The notes below the pieces were generated by a model. That model was given only the letters and a program-made list of their open reading frames with translations, did not search any database and had not been told where the DNA came from. This document shows, in pieces, positions 26,760 through 35,227 of a stretch of 64,000 nucleotides of DNA. The DNA lies in contig NZ_JBHTJO010000001.1 in the NCBI RefSeq assembly GCF_042676065.1, positions 186,001 through 250,000 on the forward strand, in the 5' to 3' direction. Both the position numbers and the translations under genes were made by a program. The DNA comes from Methyloligella solikamskensis. GTDB lineage: Bacteria > Pseudomonadota > Alphaproteobacteria > Rhizobiales > Methyloligellaceae. Within the stretch, counting starts at the first letter, position 1; every line of letters starts with the position of its first letter.

Positions 26760-27551
26760 ATGACGGGTGGCGCTACACACAAGACCGCGGTGACGACGGT
26801 CGCACTTCTCTTGCTCGGTATCGGGGCGATCCTGGCCGGCTGCTCCATGAATCCGTTCGGCGCAAGCCGCGGTGAGTGGCGCAGCAAGGGCGAGGCGCGA
26901 TGCATGTCGGCCGGTGTGGTGCAGCGATCTCCCTATATCCAAAAAGTCAGCCGCGTGAAGGGCGGTGGCGCGTGCGGCATGGACAGTCCTTTGAAGGTCT
27001 CGGCGCTACAGGGCGGCCGGGTCAAGATGGAGCCCGCGGCCACCATGAACTGTCCGGTGACGGTCAAGGTGGATGAGTGGCTTTACAAGGTGGTGCAGCC
27101 GGCGGCCAATCGCTGGTTCCGCCAACCGGTGGTCGAGCTCGACCAGATGGCATCCTATAGCTGCCGGTCTCGCAACGGCGTGCGAGGCGCAAAAGCGTCG
27201 GAGCACGCCTTTGGTAACGCGCTGGATGTCGGCGGGTTCACGCTGGCCGATGGCAATACGATCTCCGTAAAGGGCGACTGGAGCCGCGGGACGCCTGCCC
27301 AGCGCGCCTTCCTCCGCGAGGTCTATAACGGCGCCTGCGATATGTTTCACACGGTGCTGGGACCGGGCGGCGACCGGCATCACAGCGACCACATCCATAT
27401 GGATCTGCTGATCAGCAACGGCGACAACGGCAGCAACTATTGCCGTCCGCGGAAGCAGAAGATCCCCGATCTGCGCTACGCGCCGCAGACGCCCATGGCC
27501 GTGGCCCCGACCGGCCGCGAGCCCATCAATCCCCTCTCCTTCGCGCAATAA
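26760..27551 (+). CDS. extensin-like family lipoprotein
   Basis: From the ATG at 26760 the product has 263 residues. It opens with a lipoprotein signal (AVTTVALLLLGIGAILAGCS; LAGC lipobox with Cys at about residue 28). The extensin-like C-terminal domain follows (CGMDSPLKVSAL, MNCPVTVKVDEWLYKVVQPA, SYSCRSRNGV, SEHAFGNALDVGGF and HHSDHIHMDL). The histidine/aspartate pattern SEHAFGNALD with HIHMD resembles the zinc site of LAS-type peptidoglycan peptidases, so a cell-wall hydrolase role is plausible but unproven for this family. Cysteines at conserved positions suggest disulphides in the periplasm. Confidence 0.85.
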   Translation: MTGGATHKTAVTTVALLLLGIGAILAGCSMNPFGASRGEWRSKGEARCMSAGVVQRSPYIQKVSRVKGGGACGMDSPLKVSALQGGRVKMEPAATMNCPVTVKVDEWLYKVVQPAANRWFRQPVVELDQMASYSCRSRNGVRGAKASEHAFGNALDVGGFTLADGNTISVKGDWSRGTPAQRAFLREVYNGACDMFHTVLGPGGDRHHSDHIHMDLLISNGDNGSNYCRPRKQKIPDLRYAPQTPMAVAPTGREPINPLSFAQ

Positions 27552-27599
27552 CTCCGGGAGTGCCGGAACTGCAGCTCTCCGGCCGGAGTTCGGCCTGAG

Positions 27600-28478
27600 A
27601 TGCGTGCTCTGCTTATGCATAACCCGACGTCCGGCGACGGCGACGATCCGAAGGCCCTGATCTGCGATGGCTTGCGGGCGTCAGGCTATGAGCCGGCTTA
27701 TTTCTCCACCGACGAAGACGAGTACAAGGAGGCGATCAAGACGGAAGAAACCGATCTGATCGTCATTGCCGGCGGAGATGGGACCGTCTCCAAGGTGCTT
27801 GCGCGCGCGCCGGACCGCTCCGTTCCAATCGCCATTCTGCCCGCCGGCACGGCGAATAACATCGCCGGCTCCCTCGGTATCGAAGGTGCCCCGGAAATCC
27901 ATGCCAAGCATCTGTCGGGTGCGCCGACGAAGCCGCTGAACATCGGCATCGCGACGGGCCCCTGGGGCGAGAAGCGCTTCCTGGAGGGAATCGGCTTCGG
28001 TGCGTTTGCCAAGCATCTGGACGGCAGTGCCGAAGGCGAGACACGGGAAGACGAACTCGCCGATGCCCGGGCCATGCTGCGCGATGCCATCGTCGCAGGC
28101 AGACCCGAACGGTTCGAGATCGATGTCGACGGCGACAAGATCGTCGGCGATTTCCTGTTCGTCGAGGTGATCAATATCGGCAGCACCGGCCCCGCTCTCA
28201 TGCTGAGCTCGGACGCCAAGCCTGGCGACGGGATTCTGGATATCGTCTATCTGCCGGTGGCCGATCGCGTGGCGATGACGCGCTGGCTGGAACAAGATGA
28301 ACCGGAAGGCCCCATGCCCCTGAAGCGGACGCAGGGCCGACGCGTTTCGGTGGTCACCGAAGGCGGCATCCTGCGGCGGGACGATAATGTCTGGTTCGAG
28401 CCGGAGAAGGCCCAGATCATCCGCATCAGCCTGGAAGACGAGCCTTTTCAGGTCCTCATCCCAAACCTACCCAACTAG
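27600..28478 (+). CDS. diacylglycerol kinase-like lipid kinase
   Basis: The 292-residue product belongs to the DAGK catalytic family (YegS/BmrU/DgkB group, with sphingosine kinases). The nucleotide motif is LIVIAGGDGTVSKVLARA and the second motif is PIAILPAGTANNIAGSLGIE. GIGFGAFAKHLDG and FLFVEVINIGSTGPALML follow the family pattern. Such kinases phosphorylate a membrane lipid, but the lipid cannot be read from the sequence. The start is the ATG at 27600, 48 nt after the extensin-like gene, so the two may be cotranscribed. Confidence 0.87.
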   Translation: MRALLMHNPTSGDGDDPKALICDGLRASGYEPAYFSTDEDEYKEAIKTEETDLIVIAGGDGTVSKVLARAPDRSVPIAILPAGTANNIAGSLGIEGAPEIHAKHLSGAPTKPLNIGIATGPWGEKRFLEGIGFGAFAKHLDGSAEGETREDELADARAMLRDAIVAGRPERFEIDVDGDKIVGDFLFVEVINIGSTGPALMLSSDAKPGDGILDIVYLPVADRVAMTRWLEQDEPEGPMPLKRTQGRRVSVVTEGGILRRDDNVWFEPEKAQIIRISLEDEPFQVLIPNLPN

Positions 28479-28490
28479 CCCGCAGCGCGC

Positions 28491-31400
28491 CTACCAGTTC
28501 ACCCGGACACCCGCCCGGCCGGCCACGCCTTCCACACCGTCGCCAAAGATGAAGTCAGTCTTGGCGAACAGAGCGGTGTTGGCGTCGGGATTGAAGAGAT
28601 TGAAGCCCGTCGAGACTTCGCCCCAGCCGTCGGCAACTTCATCGTAGAAGACATAACTGCGGCCCGGCGAATCGAGGGTCGTCCGGTTGCTGTCGGTGAA
28701 GTCTTTCCAATAGCTGCCGATGACGAAGGGCTCGATGGTCGTCGTCTCCCAGACTTCGAAGGTGGTGCCGAGCCGCATGCCCAGCCGGCCGCGAATACTC
28801 TCATTGTCTTCGAAGCTGACGTAGTTTCCGCCGTTGGAGAGGTTCTCAAGATCCGTCCAGGCCACGGCGATGGTGGCCAGGGGCTCGACGAAGAGGCCTT
28901 GCGAATAGCCGCCGAAGCGATAGCCCATATCGGTGCGCCCGCCCCAGCTGATGCTGTCGAAGCTGTCGGGATAGCCCCGCGCGCCATTGGCGTCGAAGGA
29001 CAGATACTGCCCTTTCAGCAGGGTATCGACGAAGAGATTGCCTTTCAGATAGGTGGCGTAGACGCCGAACTCGCCGCCCTTGAGGTCGAACTCCCGCACG
29101 ATCACGTCGTAGTCGAGCTCGCCCAGCGCCACGCCGCCGAGAATACCGAAGACGAGCATGTCGTCGTCGGTGAGCACATTCTCGGTGCCGAAATCGAGAC
29201 CGGTCTGCATGTCGGCGACATCCAGATCGCGGTTCAGATTGTAGTTGTAGGTGCGGCCATAGGCGCGGGCCGTGTCGCGGTCCTCCTGCTCCATCCAGGC
29301 GCCGCCGCCCTTCACCCAGAAGGCGGGGACGAAGGACTGGCCGGCGCCGGCCTCGGCCGCCTCATAGCCATAGCCCTGACCATAAGCCTGGCTTGCCGGG
29401 GCAGGTGCCTGTTTCTGGCGATGCAGCAGAACGCGTAAGTCCGCGCTCCGGTCGAACCAGGTCTCGTTGGTGATGTGGAACGTGTCCTGGGCGGCCGTCA
29501 TCAGCTGGGGCAGCATGCGCGCCCCGCCGCCGGCAAAGCTCTTCAATTCCCAAAAGCCGGAGCCCGTGGGCACGAAGAACAGATCGTAGTCGAAGAAGCC
29601 CGCATCCACCGGCTGGTCCATGTGAAAGCCCAGGGCATCCGGCGTCTCGCCGGTGGCGAAGATGATCGGGATGCCGTCCGGGTTATAGATGCCGGAATTG
29701 AGGTTGGTGTTGTTGACGACGAGCTGGGTGCGGCCCTTCACGTTGCCTTCGATCATGACGATGTCGCGGCTCGAGCCGTCGTCGCGCAGGAAGACGTCCA
29801 TGCCCAGCGTGGCACGGCCCCGGCCGGTATAGGTGGTGCCGCCCCTTCCCGCATCGGCGGAGATCGTCAGGGTGTCGCCGGTGCCGCCGTCGATCACCGT
29901 GATCTCGCCCCGGTTCACGACACGATCGAGATTGATCAGGCTGGTCTCTTCCCGGGAGGTCCTGTCCCGTGCGGCCTGCACCACGCCGCCCGACTGGTTG
30001 ACGAATATGTCGTTGCCGGCGCCGAAATCGCTGGTGCGGCGAGCGAAGAAGGTGCCCCCCGGGCCGTTCTCGAAGCGGTCGGCTAGGTCGCTCAGTTCGA
30101 CGAAGCCGCTGATGGTGCCGCCGCCGTGGTTGTAGATGGTCGTGGCGGCTCCATCTGTTTCGATGGCGAACATGTTGCCGGCGGAGATTGCGCCGGTGTT
30201 CTCGATGTCGATGCTGGCTTCGACCACATTGCTTGCGCTGGTGGTCACCGTGGCGCCGGAGACCGAGGTGCTCGGGGTGACCGTGTTGGAGACGGCCAGG
30301 GTCGGGGCCTCGATGGTGGCCAAGATGCCCCGGGTGCGTCCTCGAACATCGCCGCTGTTCTGGATGGCGATTTCGCTGGTCACCCTGTTGGTCTGGGACA
30401 CGTTGGCGGACTGGGTGGCGCTGCCCGACACGGAGCCGGCGTTGCCCAAGGTCACGGTCGCATCGTTTTCGAGCCGGATGCCGCCGTTCTCGATTTCCGC
30501 CGCGATGCCGACCTGGTCTGAGTTGATCTTGGCCCGGTTGACGATCTCGACCCTGCTCTCGATCACGTTGGACTGTTCGAGGTCGATGGATTGGGTGAGG
30601 TTTCCACCGACGGACGCGCCGCTGTTGTCGTTCTCGATATCGGCGACGTTGGACAGATAGATCCCGTCGTTCTCAACCACGACCGCGATACCTGCGCGCC
30701 CGGCGTTGATGGTCCCTCCATTGTCCACCTGAACCAGATTGGAGATGCCGTTGAATTGGTCGGACGAGGACGATTGGGTGAGGTTGACGCCGACGGTGCC
30801 CGTGTTCTCGTTCGTCTGATCGGTGCTGTTCTGCACCAGGGTAAAGTCGCTGTTCTCGATATCCACGCCGATGCCGTAGCCGCTGCCTGAGGTCAGCGCA
30901 CCGGTGTTGGTCACGACTGCGGTGTTCTCGATCACGTTCGCCTGGTCGTAGGCCAGGCTCTGGGACAGGGAGCGGCCGGCATTGCCGAGACTCTGGTTGA
31001 TATGCGCCGTCTGGAAGGTATTCTCGATCAAGTCGATATCGCTGTTTACGATTTCCGCGGCGAGGGCCACGGAAGATCCCCGCACCGCGCCGGTGTTGTC
31101 GATATCGATCTCACCGCTGATATCGTGCTCCTGGCCGATATTCAGCCGCTGCACGATGTTCCGGCTCAGATCCTCGTCGTTGTAGTTCCGGTCGTAGGTC
31201 GTGTTGCGCAGCTCCGGCAGGTTCTCGGTCTCGATGGCTGCGCCAATGCCGATCCGGCCGGCTTCGACATTGCCGCTGTTTTCGATGGCGATAGCGCTGT
31301 CGATGGCGGTTCGGTTGGTCCGGGTCAGAGACTGGCTCAGATCGCGCCCGATGACACCGACGCTCACATTCTCCGCGACGGACCGGTTCCGGAAATAGGC

Positions 31401-32168
31401 GATGTTGTTGTTGAGGATCTCCGCCTGGATGCCGGTCGTCCCGGCGTCGATGTTACCGCTGTTGCGCACGGAGAGCATGTTCAGGATGCGCGAGCGCTGG
31501 CGCACGGTGACGTTTTGCGACAGGTCGACGGTCAGCACACCGGCATGTCTGTTGGTGTTCTCCGCATCGGTGAAGAAGCGGGAGAAGTTGCGGTTAGCGA
31601 TGCCAGCCGCAATACCCGTCCGGCCGGCGGTGATGGGGCCGCTGCTGCGAACGACCACGGCGTTGGCCAGCAGATGGTCCTGATAATGGGTCAGCTGTTG
31701 CCCGAGGCTGACGGTGGCGATGCCGAGATCGACATTCTCGTCGTCGGCGAAGCTGAAGAACTGGAGGTTGAGCTGATTGGTGATCTGGGCGTTGATGCCG
31801 ACGGCGGGGTCGATGGAGCCGCGGTTGATGACGACGACGTCGTTGTCTTGGAGCGTGCCCTGCTGGTGGAAGATCCTCTGGCGCGAGAACAGGGTGACCG
31901 GGGAGATGCTTCCATTCAGGATGACGCGGCTCAGGCTGTGGACCGGGCCGATGTTGAAAATCGAGCCGTTCAACGTGGTGTAGCGCTTCCGCGCGTTGAA
32001 GCGGCTGGCGATCTCGATATCGATGGAGTCGTCGATGAAGATGATGGTGTTGGCCCGGGCCGGCGCTGGGACACCGAGCTGACACATCGCCAAGACTGCA
32101 AATGAAAAAATAATTCCAGCCGTCCAATTCAGACGGCCGGAGCCGAGCGCCCCCCGCACGTTGCGCAT
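28491..32168 (-). CDS. large repetitive autotransporter (type Va secretion)
   Basis: The 1225-residue product starts at ATG 32168, with GGGAG 8 nt upstream (TTG 32183 is an alternative). A signal peptide (WTAGIIFSFAVLAMCQLGVP then APARA) precedes about ten repeats of roughly 60 residues. Each repeat has a VG..LSQS-type motif and an IENSGNVEAGRIGIGAAIE-type motif, suggesting a beta-helix passenger. A linker region (about 680-940) includes TISADAGRGGTTYTGRG. The last 270 residues form the autotransporter beta-barrel: FWVKGGGAWMEQEDRD, alternating amphipathic strands, and terminal GRAGVRVNW with an aromatic last residue. It is probably a surface adhesin or structural protein. No protease or lipase motif was seen. 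Confidence 0.88.
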   Translation of the reverse strand: MRNVRGALGSGRLNWTAGIIFSFAVLAMCQLGVPAPARANTIIFIDDSIDIEIASRFNARKRYTTLNGSIFNIGPVHSLSRVILNGSISPVTLFSRQRIFHQQGTLQDNDVVVINRGSIDPAVGINAQITNQLNLQFFSFADDENVDLGIATVSLGQQLTHYQDHLLANAVVVRSSGPITAGRTGIAAGIANRNFSRFFTDAENTNRHAGVLTVDLSQNVTVRQRSRILNMLSVRNSGNIDAGTTGIQAEILNNNIAYFRNRSVAENVSVGVIGRDLSQSLTRTNRTAIDSAIAIENSGNVEAGRIGIGAAIETENLPELRNTTYDRNYNDEDLSRNIVQRLNIGQEHDISGEIDIDNTGAVRGSSVALAAEIVNSDIDLIENTFQTAHINQSLGNAGRSLSQSLAYDQANVIENTAVVTNTGALTSGSGYGIGVDIENSDFTLVQNSTDQTNENTGTVGVNLTQSSSSDQFNGISNLVQVDNGGTINAGRAGIAVVVENDGIYLSNVADIENDNSGASVGGNLTQSIDLEQSNVIESRVEIVNRAKINSDQVGIAAEIENGGIRLENDATVTLGNAGSVSGSATQSANVSQTNRVTSEIAIQNSGDVRGRTRGILATIEAPTLAVSNTVTPSTSVSGATVTTSASNVVEASIDIENTGAISAGNMFAIETDGAATTIYNHGGGTISGFVELSDLADRFENGPGGTFFARRTSDFGAGNDIFVNQSGGVVQAARDRTSREETSLINLDRVVNRGEITVIDGGTGDTLTISADAGRGGTTYTGRGRATLGMDVFLRDDGSSRDIVMIEGNVKGRTQLVVNNTNLNSGIYNPDGIPIIFATGETPDALGFHMDQPVDAGFFDYDLFFVPTGSGFWELKSFAGGGARMLPQLMTAAQDTFHITNETWFDRSADLRVLLHRQKQAPAPASQAYGQGYGYEAAEAGAGQSFVPAFWVKGGGAWMEQEDRDTARAYGRTYNYNLNRDLDVADMQTGLDFGTENVLTDDDMLVFGILGGVALGELDYDVIVREFDLKGGEFGVYATYLKGNLFVDTLLKGQYLSFDANGARGYPDSFDSISWGGRTDMGYRFGGYSQGLFVEPLATIAVAWTDLENLSNGGNYVSFEDNESIRGRLGMRLGTTFEVWETTTIEPFVIGSYWKDFTDSNRTTLDSPGRSYVFYDEVADGWGEVSTGFNLFNPDANTALFAKTDFIFGDGVEGVAGRAGVRVNW

Positions 32169-32408
32169 TCCCCCCGCTCCCAAAAATACGCGGCGGCGGA
32201 CCGAACATAAAATGACCGCCGACCGATACGCTTAGTCGTTTCCTCTCACCCGCCTCCCTGATGGCGGAGATGGAGCGGCGACGCTATCAATGAACGGGAG
32301 TGCGCGTGTGACGATGTGCCGGTAATCCACACAATCCTAAGGGTAGGGGCGCTTATCCACAGGAGCGGTGGAAAGTTGCGCGGCGGATTGGTCGTGCGGG
32401 AAAGACGG
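32169..32408. other. intergenic region between the autotransporter and tRNA-Thr
   Basis: No gene is visible. Two DnaA-box-like 9-mers lie here in the same orientation: TAATCCACA at 32323-32331 and TTATCCACA at 32353-32361, 30 bp apart (about three helical turns). The stretch must also hold the autotransporter promoter on the minus strand. Confidence 0.4.
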
Positions 32409-32484
32409 TGGTGCCGCCTGCGTGACTCGAACACGCGACCCCATCATTACGAATGATGTGCTCTACCAACTGAGCTAAGGCGGC
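32409..32484 (-). tRNA. tRNA-Thr (anticodon CGT)
   Basis: Read on the minus strand, the 76-nt sequence begins GCCGCCTTAGCTCAGTTGGT and folds as a cloverleaf. The anticodon stem is CATCA/TGATG around TTCGTAA with CGT at 34-36, and the T arm is CGCGT-GTTCGAGTC-ACGC-like. The acceptor stem GCCGCC pairs with GGCGGC, and the CCA is encoded (TGG at 32409-32411 on the plus strand). It reads ACG threonine codons. Confidence 0.96.
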
Positions 32485-32612
32485 TTAATTCGGCGCCTCG
32501 TCATGGAGGCGGCGTACCCTCGAGGGGGTGGTGCGCCCGTCATTACTGCCAATGTGGGGCGGATGCAAGGCGGGAGGCGGTCCTCCCGCGCTCAAATGCT
32601 ATAGGGGAGCTC

Positions 32613-33353
32613 ATGACCGAATCCTACGCACCCTACCTGCCCCTGAACCGTCTGAAGCCCTTCGGGCCCGATATCTGGATCGTCGACGGGCCAGAGATCG
32701 AGTTCGGCTATCTCGGGATGAAGCTGCCCTTCCCGACGCGGATGACCGTGGTGCGGTTTCCGGACCGGACCTTATGGGTCCATTCTCCGACCAAGCCGGA
32801 AGACGGACTGCTGGACGAGATCCGCGGTTTGGGCGCGGTCCGCCATCTCATCGCGCCCAACACGATCCATTATTGGTGGGTGCCGGACTGGGCCGACCTC
32901 TTTCCAGAAGCACAGGTCTGGGCTGTGCCGGGGTTGGAGAAATCCGCCAAGCGGCAGGTACGCGTGGATCATGTGCTCGGCGAGACCGCGCCGGACGCCT
33001 GGGACGGCCATATCGAGCAGGTGCTGGTGCCCGGCGATCTGATCACCGAGGCGGATTTCTTCCATCACGCGTCGCGGACGCTCGTGCTGACGGATCTTAT
33101 CGAGAATTTCGAGCCGGAGCGGGTGCGCTCGAAGCTGTATCGCTGGCTGCTCAAGACCTTCGGGGCTGCGGACCCGGACGGAAAAGCGCCTTACGACATG
33201 CAGCTCAGCTTCCTGCGTTATCGCAAAGAGGTGCGGAAGGCCGTGGAGCAGATGATCGCCTGGGCGCCGGAGCAGATCGTGATCGCTCATGGGCGCTGCT
33301 ACGACATGGATGCCGTCAAGGAGCTGAGGCGGGCGTTTCGCTGGGTGCTTTAG
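32613..33353 (+). CDS. DUF4336 family protein
   Basis: The 246-residue product starts at ATG 32613 after GGGGAG. It shows the family sequence FGPDIWIVDGPEIEFGYLGM, FPTRMTVVRFPDRTLWVHSP, HLIAPNTIHYWWVPDWADLF and LVLTDLIENFEP. The arrangement is like a metallo-beta-lactamase fold, but the HxHxDH zinc motif is not present, so it is probably not a canonical hydrolase. No signal peptide is seen. The function is unknown. It is convergent with the hemY end. Confidence 0.78.
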   Translation: MTESYAPYLPLNRLKPFGPDIWIVDGPEIEFGYLGMKLPFPTRMTVVRFPDRTLWVHSPTKPEDGLLDEIRGLGAVRHLIAPNTIHYWWVPDWADLFPEAQVWAVPGLEKSAKRQVRVDHVLGETAPDAWDGHIEQVLVPGDLITEADFFHHASRTLVLTDLIENFEPERVRSKLYRWLLKTFGAADPDGKAPYDMQLSFLRYRKEVRKAVEQMIAWAPEQIVIAHGRCYDMDAVKELRRAFRWVL

Positions 33354-33367
33354 GGCCGAGCCGAACG

Positions 33368-35194
33368 CTAGCGGATATGGGCGCGGCGATAGCGCTCCAG
33401 ATCGGATTCCTCATCCTCGTCTTCGCCGATGCCGGGGTCGTCGGGCGGGCGGGACGGGACATAGTCGGGTGCCTCGCCTGAGGTTCGGGCGTTCGCGTCG
33501 GCCATGCCCTGCTTGGGCAACTCGCGCTCCGGCGGCTCTGTAGGCCCGCCGTCGTCCTCCCCGGCCCATTGGGCCACGATGGGGGCTGGCTCGTCGGGAT
33601 CGGGCTGGGCCGTCTCCTTCTTCTGCCGCTCCTCTTCCTCTGCGCGCAGCTCTTCCTCGGTGGGCGGCGGCGGAGTGACCACGGGCTGGGTCATGGGCCC
33701 GACCTCTTCCGGGGCCTTGGCCTTGTGTTCCGGCGGCAGGATCTCGGCGTGGGGCTCTTCAGGTTCCTCCGACGCTTGCGGTCCTTCAGATGCTTGCGGC
33801 TCTTGGGGATCATCGACCGGGAGCGGCGCCGGCATGGGCTCTTCGACCGGCTCCGGCTCTTCCATGGGCTCAGGCCGTTCCTCGATCACGAAGCTCTCGT
33901 CGACCTTGCCGATGGCGTCGACCGGCTGCTTCCACTCGAACGCATCGACCTCGCCGGTGACCGGCGAAACGGGCATCCAGCGGTCGGAGATATAGCCGTC
34001 GGCCACCCAGGCCCGGTCGCGGGGCGCCCGCATGGCGCGCGCCAGCCATTCGCGCTCGCGGCCCCGGTCGCCGAACTCGCCCGCCTCGATGCGGGCCATG
34101 AGGGCGCAGATGCGCGCCGATGGGCGATCGTCGAGATACGGCTGAAGGCAAAGCCGCGCCTCTTCCCATTCCTGGGCCTCGATGGCGGCATTTGCGATGG
34201 CGAGCGGCGCCTCGATGCCTTCCGGATTATAGGTGGTGAGATATTTCACCCGCTTCAGCCGCTCCTTGGGCGGCGCGCCCGGATCGGCATAAGCGTAGAC
34301 CAGTGCCAGATCCGGGTGGGGCGCCAGCTTCCAGGTCTTGGAGATGACCTTGCCGGCCCGCTTGGTCTCGCCCTTAGAGGCGAGGATGCGGCCGGCGATC
34401 TCGGCGGCCGGGATCAGATCCGGCGCGAGACGCTGGGCTTCGGTGGCAAGGGAGAGGGCCTGATCGGGCTCGACGGATTCCAGCTCGTCCGCCTCCGCCG
34501 TGAGCAGGACGGCGCGGCGGCGCAGCGCCTCCTTGGCATCGATGTGATCGTGCTTGCGGGCGATGGCGAGGGTGCCGAGCGCACCCTCCCAATCGCCACT
34601 CCTGGTCTGGAGATCGAACAGGGCATTGACGCTCCAGGCGAGGTTCGGATTGCGCTCCACGGCCTGCTCAACGAATTGGCGGGCGGCCTCCGGATCGTTG
34701 CGGCGCTTGGCCTCCAGGAACAGACCGCGCAAGCCGAGCAGCTCCGTGTCGGGATTGTCGAGCATGGCTTCGAAGGCACGGCGGGCGGATTCCCGGTCTT
34801 CCTTGAGCTGCGCGGTCTGGGCGCGCAGCAGCGCGGTGAGCGGCTCGTTGGGAAGCAGGCGGCGGGCGGTGGCGGCATTGTGCTCCGCGCCGGCGCGGTC
34901 GCCGATGCCGATGGCGAGCAGACCGCCGGTCAGCGCCTCGAAGCCGTGGCGGCGGCGGCGCTGCTTCATGCGGGCTGCAATGGCGCCCGGCCGGGTGATC
35001 AGGAAGGAGAAGAGCCCCCAGATCGCGATGAGCAGCACGGTGGCGATGACCACACCGAGGACACCGACAAAGGCGGTGGTCTCGATCTGATAGCCGAACC
35101 ATTGCAGCTCGATGGTGCCCGGCTGGTCGGCGAGCCAAGCGAGGCCGAGGGCGGCCAGCGCGATGACAACGATAAAGACGAGGACACGGATCAT
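33368..35194 (-). CDS. hemY: HemY-like TPR membrane protein
   Basis: The 608-residue protein has two N-terminal transmembrane helices (VLVFIVVIALAALGLAWLAD and VLGVVIATVLLIAIWGLFSF) with the HemY signature between and after them (GTIELQWFGYQIETT, ITRPGAI). A tetratricopeptide-rich region follows (about 100-400). The C-terminal 170 residues are acidic and proline-rich (PEPMEEPEPVEEPMPAPLP), longer than in E. coli. HemY is linked to haem synthesis by its gene position, with no known enzymatic step. It lies 33 nt downstream of mic60, in the hemC-hemD-mic60-hemY run. Confidence 0.88.
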   Translation of the reverse strand: MIRVLVFIVVIALAALGLAWLADQPGTIELQWFGYQIETTAFVGVLGVVIATVLLIAIWGLFSFLITRPGAIAARMKQRRRRHGFEALTGGLLAIGIGDRAGAEHNAATARRLLPNEPLTALLRAQTAQLKEDRESARRAFEAMLDNPDTELLGLRGLFLEAKRRNDPEAARQFVEQAVERNPNLAWSVNALFDLQTRSGDWEGALGTLAIARKHDHIDAKEALRRRAVLLTAEADELESVEPDQALSLATEAQRLAPDLIPAAEIAGRILASKGETKRAGKVISKTWKLAPHPDLALVYAYADPGAPPKERLKRVKYLTTYNPEGIEAPLAIANAAIEAQEWEEARLCLQPYLDDRPSARICALMARIEAGEFGDRGREREWLARAMRAPRDRAWVADGYISDRWMPVSPVTGEVDAFEWKQPVDAIGKVDESFVIEERPEPMEEPEPVEEPMPAPLPVDDPQEPQASEGPQASEEPEEPHAEILPPEHKAKAPEEVGPMTQPVVTPPPPTEEELRAEEEERQKKETAQPDPDEPAPIVAQWAGEDDGGPTEPPERELPKQGMADANARTSGEAPDYVPSRPPDDPGIGEDEDEESDLERYRRAHIR

Positions 35195-35227
35195 AGGAGC
35201 AGGATCATTGAGAGCGAGATCATGAGA

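Noticed and set aside
32169..32408. Replication origin suggested by two DnaA-like boxes
   Set aside because: Only two boxes, no AT-rich unwinding stretch, and no dnaA, dnaN or hemE neighbour.
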